Shown here piece by piece: positions 20,198-31,181 of a stretch of DNA of 48,607 nt (position 1 is its first letter; each line of letters begins with the position of its first letter). The position numbers were made by a program, and so were the translations under genes. Source of the stretch: Chromera velia (lineage: Eukaryota; Sar; Chromeraceae); the NCBI GenBank assembly GCA_018398765.1, contig JAHBMJ010005686.1, positions 1 to 48,607 of the forward strand, in the 5' to 3' direction. The notes below the pieces were generated by a model. The model did not search any database and had not been told where the DNA came from. It saw only the letters and a program-made list of their open reading frames with translations.

Positions 20198-23100
20198 TCA
20201 GAGGAGAGAGGAGCCCGAGTTTGATGCCCCTCGTTCCGACTGGAGAAGCGGGGGCCTCTCTGGAGGCATCAGACTCGCACAGAGCACGGGAACCCTCTGC
20301 GTGTCCTCCTTTTCCTTCTCTGCCAGGAACACCCCTTCCCCACTGACAGAGGAACTGACGGTATACCAGGGGACAGCCCCCAGACTGTCCAGCTCCCCCA
20401 CGTTGAGGGGAAAACCGGAGACGGCGGTGGAGAGCGCGGGAACGTGAATGTCGTCCCCGAGGGAAAGGACGAGACGGTCGAACAGGAGAGAAGGGAACTT
20501 TTCTTGCAACAGACGGACGACAACGCCCAGAGAAGCGTCGCCTTCCTGGAGCCCTGTGGCAAGAGCCACTGCCTCTGCAAGGACTTCCGTGCCATCTGGA
20601 GCAGCACAGACCGGCAGGTGGCGGGCTTCGTGTGCAGCTCTGGTTGCTCTCCTCTCTTCCAAAGAGAGGTGTTCGGAGACGAAAACGGGACGGGAGACGA
20701 ACATCGAGATGGACTTTCGGACTCCCAGGGTTGCAGGCACGCTCACCTTGGTTTCCTTCTCACCCTCGGTCAACCATATGGGGGCAGGGTCTGCGGGGAA
20801 CATCGCGCGGCCCTCCTCCAGAGAGAGCGGAATGGAATTTTCGGAGGTCGCGGAGGGGGAAAGCAACCCCCCTCCGACTGCAGGAAGACTCTTTTGGGAG
20901 GAGGCAGTGACTGGTCTTTGTTTCTTTTTCTCCATTTTCGGTTCCCATTTCCCTACGCCTTCCTCGCACTTTGCGTCGTCTGACGTGGTTCCCTCGCTTT
21001 CTGCCTCGTCTGTTCGCACCCCGTCCGTCTCATCGTCGGTTTCACTTTCAACGCTGCTACCAGTGAGAGAAGCAGCTGAGGAGGGGCCCGTCTGGAGGGC
21101 AGATCCTGAGGAGGGCAAAGAAGAGGACGAGGTCTCCGAGCTAACAGAGGAACTCAAATGCCCATCACCCTCAGAGTCACTATCCATTGAATCATCTGAA
21201 GATTCTGTTTGTTTTCTTCGTCTCTGTCTCTGCTGCCCACCTGGGAGAGGAGAATAACCAGCGGCCTCTTTGTCTGAGGAGGCGTCGGTGGACTCTCCAG
21301 GGGCGTGACCGTCTGGTGAAACGGGGGAGACTTCTAGACCAAAAAGATCTGCAAGTGCCTTGACAGACCCTCTGACTTTATTGTTGTTTTTTGGGTTCTT
21401 CACAGTCTCCATCTCCATTTTTTTCTCACTTTGTTCCTTCACCGCTTCTGCTGAGGGGGAATCATCAGTCGTGGATATTCTTCCAAAAAGCGCCGCGACT
21501 GATTTTCTCATACCGCGCCCCCATCCTTCCGTTGCACTTGTGCCGACGGGATTCTTTGGGAGCGGAGCAGATTTCTCCTCTGGGGAGAGAAGGGAGTCAG
21601 GGGCAGCGGTGGTTTGTCTGCAGTGACGAGGAAGCAAGGATATGCATGGAAGGGAGAAGAAAAAAAGGCCATGCAGAAGGAATCAAAGCATATCGGCGGG
21701 GAGATCTTTCGCGAGTTGGAAACAGAAACAGAGAGGGGTAGTGGAGCAGGACCTCTCCACCCAAAGAGAGAACAAACAGATGAGGGCATGCAATCAATCA
21801 ATCAATCAATCAATCATTTGTTTGTACAGTAGTTATCGCCGAAACATAAACCGAAACGACGCATAGGGATGGAATGTATCCTTTTTGTGAAAAAGAAATT
21901 CTGTGACTCCAAAAGCAGTGCAAGGCATTTTCTTGACCCTCTCTCCAGACAGACAGTGTGTACGTCACGAACCAGTAAAGGGGCAATATTGGATGAGATG
22001 TGCACCATCATTCGGCATTTCTTGTTTTTCCTTCATGACATGCTCAGCTGACCTCTCTTTCCATGTGTTGAATGCCGCTTCCTTGACGACCTGTTTGAGC
22101 TCTGCGCCTTCAAAGAGAACAGCCACCAGGCCGCCCACACGCCGCAAACGCTCTCTCCCATCTGGCGAGAAGACGCTCCCGCAAACAGAAAACCGTCCTT
22201 GCCGCCTAATCACCCCTTGAGACTGCTGCGTGCTTCTTTGCTGTTTCTCGCTCTCTTCCCTCTCCATTTCTGTCCGTGAGAGGAGAACGGCTGTCCCGCC
22301 TCTCTCTTCCAACAGCGCAGACAGAGAAGGAACGTCCTGAATCTTCAACTCGGAAGAAGAAGACACAACAGGTGCAGGAGACAGACCTGCCATCTGACTC
22401 TGCGCAGAGGGAAATTCTGATTCATTTCCTGCCTGCTGTTTGTTCTCTGATTCATTTCCTGCCTGTGTGCTCTCTTGTTGCGTTTCCAGCAGTTGAACCA
22501 TTGAGAGAACAGTCGAGGGGGGGAGTATGGGATCTGTCAGCTGAAATCCCCGAAAGGAAGGTTTCACCCTAGCTCTTTTCACTCTGAAGTGCACTGAGCA
22601 TCTTTGCAGCCCTCTGTTTTCTTCATCGGTGTGCTTTCGAAGACCACACAGGAGAACAGACCTCTTGTGAAAGAAAGCCCTTGCCTCACGAGAGCCCCCG
22701 GAAAGAGGGTAAGGAAAGCTCATATCTGTCTGGCTGATGTCTAGCTTTCCTCTTGAGGAGACTGCTGTTCGAATCTGTTCTTCCTCTTCTGAATTCGAAG
22801 AATGAGAGGCAGAGTGGGGGACGAGGTGTGTGTCAACAGTGGGCTGTACGCGGAGTACCTGGTCGCTTCTTGGCACCCTCTCTCTGAGTTCTATCCACAG
22901 GGAAAGAGTAGAGAGAGGAAGCAGGGGGGCAATAGTGAACACCCGGAGGGAGAGGTCCGATCCCGGTTGACCGTTCGCTGCCTTGCAGGAGATGTAGAGA
23001 GGCTGATGCGGAAAGCCAAAGACCCCCTCTTGAAGCTGGGACCTCAGACCACCCTCCCATTCCTTTACGCTCTTCTCGTGAGTTGCAATCTCGGTTCGGA

Positions 23101-23428
23101 GTTGCTGGAGGAATCTTCCTGTCAGAAGAGAGAAGTCGTTGGTCACATGGAAGAGTCCTGGGGGGGCACTCTCTTGGTCTCCCCTGGACCTTGATGGCTC
23201 TTTCGGGGAAGCGCTAGAAGAGAATACAGCTGGGCATGCTTCTTGCTTTTGGATGAGGGTCGCGGAAAGACGGTCTTCCGTCGCTTGCAGTTTTGCTGAC
23301 GCTCGTAGGAAGTTTCCATAAGCGCTGCAGAAAGCATGCGCCCTCAAAGAGGTGAGGAATTCGACTGCAAGGCCATCTTTCCGCTCCTGCAGGGTTCGGA
23401 GGCTGCTCTGACCCTCCGCAGAGCTCAT
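20198..23428 (-). CDS. Hypothetical protein, 931 aa, two exons
   Basis: Exon 1 runs 23428-22053 and exon 2 runs 21617-20198, joined by a 435-nt intron with donor GTCAGC and acceptor CTGCAG. The join is phase 2 and restores AGA CAA (Arg-Gln). Each part could be read as a separate ORF, but the splice signals and matching phase favour one gene. I do not recognise the family. The N half is rich in Leu, Ser and Glu with helical stretches (FLQQLRTEIATHEKSVKEW) and a duplicated QAGNESE unit. The C half contains a long Ser/Asp/Glu-rich disordered stretch and three similar short motifs, RKSVAALFGRI, RGSVKALADLFG and RKSISMFVSR. No signal peptide or membrane segment is evident. It is divergent from the phosphagen kinase 850 bp away. 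Confidence 0.72.
21789..21816. repeat. (AATC)n microsatellite
   Basis: 'aatcaatcaatcaatcaatc' inside the single intron of the 931-aa gene. Confidence 0.85.
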
Positions 23429-24277
23429 AGCAGGGAATCAGGTTGAACTTGCGAGACAGCACATCAAGCAGCACATGTCGACCCGCGGATTAAAGAAAAA
23501 CAGCAAACCGCTTGTGAGAGACAACAATGAGGTAGAGCTGATACCTCCTGAAAGCTGAGGTCTGAATTGCGTTGGTGTCGTCATCTTGCTTTCTGCATGG
23601 CATATACGAGTTCTGCATGCATGGGTCAACCGGAAGTGCGCTGCATGCATGGCTGCATGTCAATTAAGCAGCACGCGTTTTCTGCGGACCGGTGCCTCGG
23701 TGGGCAAATGGCCAAGGCAAGAGGCCCTCGATCGCAAGGTTAATTGTTAGAATTTTAGCATACCTTTGTGACCTTGTTAGAGCGCCGGCCTGCATGCGCA
23801 TGCATGGCGGGGCTCGGACTGAGCTGTGGAAAAGTCGAGGCACTGCACAATATAGTTTCAGGTGTGTCTACGTTTGTATATTCATGTCTACGTTTGTATA
23901 TTCATATATATATATATATGTATATATATATATCTGTACTGCCATTTCAATTAATCCCCTCAATAAAATGAAAAATTAAATTATTAATTTCAAATTATAT
24001 TACAGAGACAGCCCAAATCACATACAGAAAAAAAAAAGTATTTTTTTGAAAAAATAAATTGTCCGCGGTCGCAAGCACGCACGCGCGGATGACGACAAAC
24101 GCGCCTAATTAACTGTTGCAGAGCGAGCCGGTTCCAACATGAGGATCCCACATTAAGGACACAACACACTGCTCCAGTCAACGCAAACTTACCCACCAGT
24201 AACTTTCCAATCTTGCCAAGTGCATCCCAGTGTCAATTCCATTTTTCCTCTTCTCTCTTTCCACTTAATAACAAACA
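23429..24277. promoter_or_regulatory. Divergent intergenic region with TGCATGCA motifs
   Basis: Separates the 931-aa gene (-) from the phosphagen kinase (+). It contains TGCATGCA at 23614-23621 and 23642-23649 and a TGCATGC/GCATGCA cluster at 23791-23805. A 20-bp unit ending 'gtttgtatattcat' is tandemly duplicated at 23865-23906 and is followed by a TA microsatellite. TGCATGC is a known apicomplexan promoter element; a regulatory role here is inference. Confidence 0.4.
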
Positions 24278-26458
24278 ATGGCTGCTGAGATCCTTGCCAA
24301 CATTGAGGGTCAGTCACTTTCTCGTCTCTCTCAGGAAAAACGTATATATGCAGTGTCCTTGCTTGTAAATGGTCATCCCCCCTCCCTGTCCTTGTGTGTC
24401 TGCATCGCTCTCGTCTACGCCACGTGCCCAACTCGTGCAGCTGCCAAGAAGTCCAACGTGAGTTCTTGCGCTGCCTCGACTGTAACTGTTGCACAACATT
24501 TTGTCTCCACCGCTGTTCGCCACCCCCGCTGGGCCGGTGACTTCACTTTTTCGTTTACTTCTTGGCTCGTTTCTTCGTGTAGCTGCAGTTGCACCACTAG
24601 ACCTCCATTACTGCCGCGTGCTTCGTGCCAGCACGCATATGCACAAACATCCTCCCTCACGCGAATGCTTCAAAAGTGTCTGACCTATATTCTTCTGTTG
24701 CAACAGCTGGATATGTTCATGTCTCCTCTTCTCTCTGTGCAGCCGGACAACTTGATGGCAAAGTTCTTCGATGTCAAGTACTACAAATCTCTCCCCGAGG
24801 ACAAGAAGGCAAGACTCCTCAAGATCTGCAAGTCTGGAGCAGACAACCCCGACTCCGGAATGGGCATGTCAGTTTGGCACCTGACTCTCTGCATTCTGTC
24901 ATCTGCGCCTCTGTGCCTCTGTACAGGCACACGAACCTTCTTAGTCTTTGGTCGTACCACGCTGGTATGCCGAAATGAGAGTTCTGTTTTCACGCTTGAC
25001 CATGTCTCTTGCGCGTAACATGTGAGGAATTCAACGGTTTCGCGTCTCTTGTCGACCTTGTGGACATCTCCTGCAACAACCGATGGCGACAAGATTACCC
25101 CTGCTTCCCAATTCTTTCTTTCTCTATGAGGGGCACATGACGGGGCTAGCAGACCCTGTCCCCCGGCCTGCCCACCTCTCGTCTCCTCTGGCAGTGAACC
25201 AAGACCTCAACGCACCCTAATCTCACGAACCCCCCCCCCCCCCCNNNNNNNNNNNNNNNNNNNNNCCGCCTGCAGGTATGCCATGAACCCCACTGACTAC
25301 GACGACTTCCAGGAGTACTTCGATCAGACCATCAAGGCCTACCACAAGATTGAGGGAGATGTCAAGCACGTGAACAACTGGGAGTTCGCCGGTGTTGAGG
25401 GTCTCCCGGCCTCTGGCAAGCTGGACCTCAAGGAGCTCGGCCTTGCTGAGGTCTCCATGAGAGTCAGAGTCGGCAGAAACCTCGCAGACTTCCCCCTGCC
25501 TGGCGCCATGACCAAGGAGGACAGAATCAAGATGGAGGAGAAGATGGTTGGAGCTTTCGAGAAGCTCATGGCTGACCCTGCTTACGGAGGAACCTACCAC
25601 TCCCTCACCCCCGACACCAAGTACTCCATTGACGACAACAAGTACAACGAGCTCGTCAAGGCCCACATTATGTTTAAGGACATGGCTGCTGACTCCTACC
25701 TGGCCTCTGCAGGCATTGCCTCTGAGTGGCCCTTCGGAAGAGGATGCTACGTCTCTGAGGACAAGGGGTTCATCGTGTGGGTCGGAGAGGAGGATCACCT
25801 CCGCATCATGTGCATGAAGAAGGGATCCGTCCTCAACGAGGTCTTTGACAGACTCAAGACCGCATGCGATGTCGTCGAGCAGGTACGTAGGCAGTCAGCC
25901 AATCGATCGATCGAGATTGAGAGAAAGGGCGGGTCTCCACGAGGGGTGTCGTCAGTCTTCTTGTGTTGCCTGAAAAGCAAGTGTGTGTGTGTGTGTGTGT
26001 GTGAGTGTCTGTCCGTGCGTCCTGCCATTCCATGTGTCTGTGAGGGACGAAAGGAGAGCATCAAGATGCGGCTGGATGCTCATATTGCTGTTTCTATCTG
26101 ATCGTCTCTCTCTGCTTTCTCCCTTGCCGCCGCCACGCAGGTCTCCGGAAAGTTCGCCAAGTCCCCTACTTACGGCTACGTGACCTCTTGCCCGACCAAC
26201 CTGGGAACAGGAATGCGCGCCTCTGTGCACATCAAGATCCCCAAGTTGACTGCTGACGGCACCGACACCAAGGCCAAGGCAGTCGCCAAGCCCCTCGGTC
26301 TCTCTGTCAGAGGTATGGGAGGAGAGCACACCCCCATCGGTGCTGACGGAACCGTCGACATCTCCCCCTCTGCCCGTCTGATGATCCAGGAGGCTCAGAT
26401 CGTGTGCAACCTCTACAAGGGCATCAAGCTCCTTCTCGAGGAGGAGGCCAAGGCTTAA
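24278..26458 (+). CDS. Phosphagen (guanidino) kinase, arginine-kinase-like
   Basis: Five exons keep phase: 24278-24308, 24441-24457, 24743-24867, 25276-25882, 26141-26458 (365 aa, close to the usual 350-360). It reversibly transfers phosphate from ATP to a guanidino compound, buffering cytosolic ATP. Visible motifs: SGMGMYAMNPT at 54-64 (guanidino-specificity loop region), VRVGR at 121-125 (ATP phosphate-binding arginines), EED at 229-231 (catalytic Glu region) and the active-site block CPTNLGTG with the reactive Cys at 277. The loop is short, as in arginine kinases rather than creatine kinases, but substrate cannot be settled by eye. Exon 2 is only 17 nt. Two donors are GTCAGT. A poly-C run and a 21-N gap lie in intron 3. 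Codon use is strongly C/G-ending, as in a highly expressed gene. Confidence 0.93.
25245..25265. other. Assembly gap (21 N) next to poly-C
   Basis: Follows a 14-base C run in intron 3 of the phosphagen kinase, 10 bp before the acceptor. It does not affect coding sequence. Confidence 0.95.
25981..26003. repeat. (GT)n microsatellite
   Basis: Short GT run in intron 4 of the phosphagen kinase. Confidence 0.85.
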
Positions 26459-27560
26459 TCCTGCTCTGAGTCTCTTCATGGAGGTCTGAAAGGAACAGGC
26501 GAGGGGGATGGGAGAGACTTGCAAATCTAAAAAAGGAACACCAACAGAGAGAGAAAGAAACGAATCGATTTGAGAGGGTGAGCGCAACAGATCGTCTCCC
26601 TTCTCTTCCGATTTGGATTCGGTCTTACATTCCCTCTCTTCGTGACAGAGGAGGGGGGAGGTTGGTTGCATGGCTCTTCTTCCCCTTGACCATCTTGTTT
26701 CCTCGCGGCCGGCTGTCCACAATTTATGCAGTCCAAGATCGATCAAGCGATGTAAGAAGGATCCATGTGCATGCATGCGCGACTGGTAGATGGTTGACTG
26801 GATCAATGCATGGATTGACAGGAGTCTTGATCAACCCCCGAGAGGTGCCGTACCTTTTCCTGCACTTTGTGTGTCTCCATGTGTTCACTCTTTCTCGGTG
26901 CGTGTGGATGAAGTAAAAGTTTTGCAAACAACCACATGACAAGAGGAAGGAATCGAAGCGAGCACGTGTCGTGATTCCTTCTTGCTTCCTGCATAAAGAC
27001 GATTGAAAGAACACACCAGCAGATAACGAGACAGGACACTGTTGTGCAGCGGTAGTGCATCTGGAGAGTCCGTGCTTGCAAGTGCCTAAGAGTGCACTGC
27101 ATCCGGACTTTACACTGGATGACGTAAGTTGTTGTACATCATACGTTACATCACTAGTTATACATCGTGATCAAACTGATTTAAAGCCTTTGTAACAACT
27201 AGTGTAACAAAACACAGCAGTTAAAAAACATTACTAAATGTCATATTAGAAAGATAAAAATAAATAAAAGAGAAAGCTACCTTTACAGTAATATTTTTTT
27301 TTTTTAACCAAATCCTACAAATTATACTGCTAAAAAGTTCAGGAATTTAATTAAAACTGGAATTAAATTGGAATTCAATGGATTCTTGAATGGAATATTA
27401 ATTTATAGGGTTTGTATTTCAATTTAGTTTTTAAAGTTTTAAAGCCAGATTTTAAGAAAGAAACAAACAAAAAAAAAGAAAGAAAGAAAGAAAGAAATAA
27501 ATAAAGAAACAAAGACAGAAAGACAGACAGACAAACAGATAGATAGACAGATAGACAGAG

Positions 27561-27595
<35 letters not shown>

Positions 27596-27628
27596 GAGAC
27601 AGGCAGACAGGCAGGCAGGCAGACAGAT

Positions 27629-27659
<31 letters not shown>

Positions 27660-28648
27660 TAGACCGTAATATACAGATAGTATTAGATAGTATGGACGTC
27701 TGTATTTTACATATTTCCAGCTTTATTACAAAAACAAAATGAATCATGTCCTGTCTTTCATTCTAGTTTACTTACATGGTATTACATGAGAAGGCTAGAT
27801 TGTTTACAAAACGTTAAATCTATAAGCGGTATAATAAATGTAAAATATTTGAGAGAAGATTTTGTTTCTTAAATGGATTCTTAAATGCAATGTAATGTAA
27901 TACAAACAACTCAAACGTAACGTTTTGTTCGCTATCCATGTTCATTTCTCCTCTTCTCTGTTCTTAATCTGACCTGCTTTTTCTTTCTTGCAGGCAGCGC
28001 TCTTTTTTTTGTGTAGCGCGTTCTAGAGTGCATCCTTGATTTGAAATAATTTGAAAAGATCGATTGAAAGAAGAAGAGATCGCGAGGGGGGCGGGGAACC
28101 GCGCGCGTGACGATCGAGTCGCGCGCCCCCCCCCGCGCCGCCCGGCCCGCGGTACAAATATATAGGACCCCCGCTTAGCTCGGAATGCGGAATGCGTTCG
28201 GAGTTAAGCAGGCATGGCATGCAGAAGATTCAACAAAGATCAAAATGTAATGACGTCTCATTGACGTCTCTTTCAACCATGCAAATGAATTGCTCTGACA
28301 GTCTTTCCCAGAATTCAGTTCAGTGGCCAGAACAATTCGTATTAAACGTGCTCCCGTAAGTCTCGTAGGTTCCTAGACACGGAGTAGCGTTTCATGGAAT
28401 TTGAGAAAGATCCTTTGGCTCAGAGCTTGAGGAGAACCCAGTTTGGTTCTGATCTACGCGGCTATTCATTCTTCCCGTGACAGTCCTTTACGTGCCTCGT
28501 TTGAATGTCGAAAGCACTGGGGCACTGCTCCTTGGTGTGACAGTGTCTTCCACTGCTTCCTTCCTCGCGTTTTATTTCTTGCGACTCTTTGTTTGATAAG
28601 AACCAAACAGCGCAGCTCGTGACTAAGAAGAACGACGTATCCCCTGTG
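26459..28648. other. Intergenic region between the phosphagen kinase and the giant helicase gene
   Basis: No gene supported. 26768-26775 is TGCATGCA, about 300 bp past the kinase stop. 27120-27950 is AT-rich with a tetranucleotide array (27470-27665). 28085-28152 is a sharp GC-rich island followed by AAATATATAGG (28157-28167), a possible core promoter about 480 bp upstream of the next ATG. ORFs across the tetranucleotide array are spurious. Confidence 0.6.
27470..27665. repeat. AGAA / ACAG / ATAG tetranucleotide array
   Basis: Mixed run of (AAAG)n, (ACAG)n, (ATAG)n and (AGGC)n units that grade into one another by single-base changes. Confidence 0.9.
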
Positions 28649-29590
28649 ATGAGACCGGCCAAGCAAGGGCCCGCGGTTTGTCGACACTTCGAGCGGGGGC
28701 ACTGTAGACTCGGAGATGCCTGCAAGTTCAGACATGAATCTGGGACCTCTCGACACCACGGAGGGGGGGGGGGGGGGGGGGCAGGGGGGGGGGGGGTGCG
28801 GGAAGGGGTGGGAGGGGCGGTGGGAGAGGTCGTGGAGGAGGGGGCGGGAACTTTGGACCCCGCCCTCTCAACAGGCCGCCAAATGTCCCAAATGGAGACG
28901 GGAGTCGTCGGTTTGTTCGAGATTTGTCTCGGTGCAGATCGGACCGGGAGATCGGGGACCTGATCGATAGTGCCGTGGAAACTTGGTTTGCAGCATGGAG
29001 AGAGTTTGATGCCCTCAACTTTGATGGTTTGTCTTCGCTTGTGAGCGCACTTGCGCGCCTCCCCTTCTCCGTCTCCTGTCCCCCCCCTCCCCTCCAATTG
29101 GTTGAGAAGGCTGTCGGCCGATTTCTCAGTGAAGGCTGCAGAGACGGCACGACTACTGAGGAGATCTCGAAAGTCGTGGAGACGGTGGTGAACGTCGTCG
29201 ACCGACTTCTCAAGTTTGAGTGGATGACTGAGGAGGAGTCCCTGGCAAGGTCGGTCCTTCAAAACACCCTCACGGACGCTGACAGGTACCTCCAGAAAAA
29301 AGAGAAAGACCACAGAGCTATTGGACAGCTGATCATGAAGAAACTGGAGGACTGGAGGAACTTGAGAAGCCCTGGGCGATCAAGATCAAAGCCTCTCTGC
29401 AGACATCATCTCCCACCGGGGGCAGTGGAGGAGGAGACGCCAGCACACACGACGGAGGGCCCTCCGGAGCGTCCTCTGTTGTGGGTCTGAATGCCCCGGG
29501 TGGGTTGACCTACAAATCGTGGCGTTCTGCCACTGTCGGCTGGCTGCTGCGGAATGAGTTTTTCCGTTCCCCGACAACCGCCACTCGGGG
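28649..29590 (+). other. Giant protein: N-terminal CCCH finger, RGG region, helical region
   Basis: CRHFERGHCRLGDACKFRH (C-x7-C-x5-C-x3-H) starts nine residues after the chosen Met; it is a canonical RNA-binding CCCH finger. A G-tract (28762-28797) follows, after which a Gly/Arg-rich RGG-like stretch is read in the -1 frame, then a helical segment (28924-29343) and another -1 shift near 29345. CCCH plus RGG suggests RNA contact independent of the helicase. Confidence 0.75.
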
Positions 29591-31048
29591 AGGGGGGTAT
29601 ACGAGTCTCCCGAGCAGTACTTCGACACAGTCAGCCGGTTGATGGTCGCGATGACTTTTGGGAACGGCAACACGGCACTGATGCCGCACTGCCGCACGCC
29701 CGAGTGCAAGCAGCCCCTCTGGCCTCTCTCGCAAGGCGTCGGTCAGGGGGGGGGCCTTCGTTGTCGCACCCGGAATTGCTCCCACGAGGTCGTCATGGCC
29801 TGCAGCAACAGGAAGCACACTGACGCTCTCTGTGGGCGCTGCGTGAGAGCGGCTTCCACAGCTCTGATGGGACCTCGTCTCCCTGTCAATCCAGCAGCTG
29901 CAACTGGAGGCAGGTCTCCGTCCACCCATTTGTATGACCGTCAGGTTCGAGGAGTGGATGCAGATGGGCGTTTGTTCCTCGAGAAGGTCCAGTGTCGGAA
30001 TCCCCCTCGAGATAACCAGATCCACTGGAAGACCACGCAGAGACTTTCTGCATCAAATTTGGTGGCAGTGGTGCGTCTGCAGGCGCCGGGAGTAGGGCTG
30101 CGATTGGATGATCGGCTCTTGTGGGGAGAGGTGGTGAATCACCAGGACGCCCGACAAGAATTCCAAGAACGAGAACAAGGACGGTTGCTCATCAACATGC
30201 TCAGTGTGACGGGCTCCTTTGACAATGACGCGTTTCCTTCTGGTTGTTGTGTCGCCGTTCTTGATCTCCTCACGTTCGTTCCAGAATCCATTCCTGTGCT
30301 CAAGGCGCTCGAACACCAGGAAGTTCGTGCGGCCCCGTTTGACGGCGGCGCTCTTTTGAACCTCTCACCTGCAAAGAGCATCCTGTCAGAGGGGTTCACT
30401 TCCATCGAAAAACGGTCCGGTGGTGTCCCTGCCGATGCCGCCCTCTCGTCAGACGATTCAGTTCTTCGATCCATGGTCGAAGAAACTGTACGCGAGAGTG
30501 AGCTCGACCCCATTAGGGAAATCCGGAGAGATGAAACTCTGAAGGGGCGCCTGGTCGACAGTCTCGTCGATTTGGCCAGGGCACCAACTCTTGACCGTAC
30601 CCAACTGATCTTCTTTCTTGATTCTCTGAAGGGAAAAGTTCATCTGACACAGGGTCCTCCTGGAACAGGAAAGTCATACGTGGGGGTCGTCATGGTGCGT
30701 GCCCTTCTGAGAATCAAGTGGGTTTGTGTATCTCTCTGCTCCCTTTTGTTCTCTGTAGAGAGCTCAGGCTTGGGCTCCAAAGTCATCCCGTGTCGTGTCT
30801 GTGTAATATTGTGCCCAGCACTGTCTGTCTTACTAACAGAACAACACACTCACACGCTCACAAACGCTCGCACGAACATCTGGAGTCACTCCTGCATGTC
30901 TGTTTCTCTCACACACACCCTCATGAGTCCTCCCTGAGAACAGTCTCCGTGCAGCTCACCTATGCTCCTTCGTCCTTTCTTCCCCCCCTGTGTTCCACTA
31001 CGCCGCCTTTCTCTGTCTCCCCCCCTCTGTGTGTGCGTGAGTGTGAGC

Positions 31049-31083
<35 letters not shown>

Positions 31084-31100
31084 TGTGCGTGAGAGTGAGC

Positions 31101-31139
<39 letters not shown>

Positions 31140-31142
31140 TGA

Positions 31143-31181
<39 letters not shown>

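Noticed and set aside
21965..22052. Continuation of the first ORF of the 931-aa gene to the stop at 21965, making two separate genes
   Set aside because: Donor GTCAGC at 22052 and acceptor CTGCAG at 21618 join in matching phase, which fits the splice style of this window better.
23776..23840. tRNA-like D-arm ('gttagagcgccggcct')
   Set aside because: No matching acceptor stem, anticodon arm or GTTCGA T-loop could be found; the segment is a GCATGC-rich intergenic stretch.
27375..27747. Leu/Ser/Cys/Val repeat ORFs resembling membrane proteins
   Set aside because: Produced by the tetranucleotide array; no non-repeat coding part.
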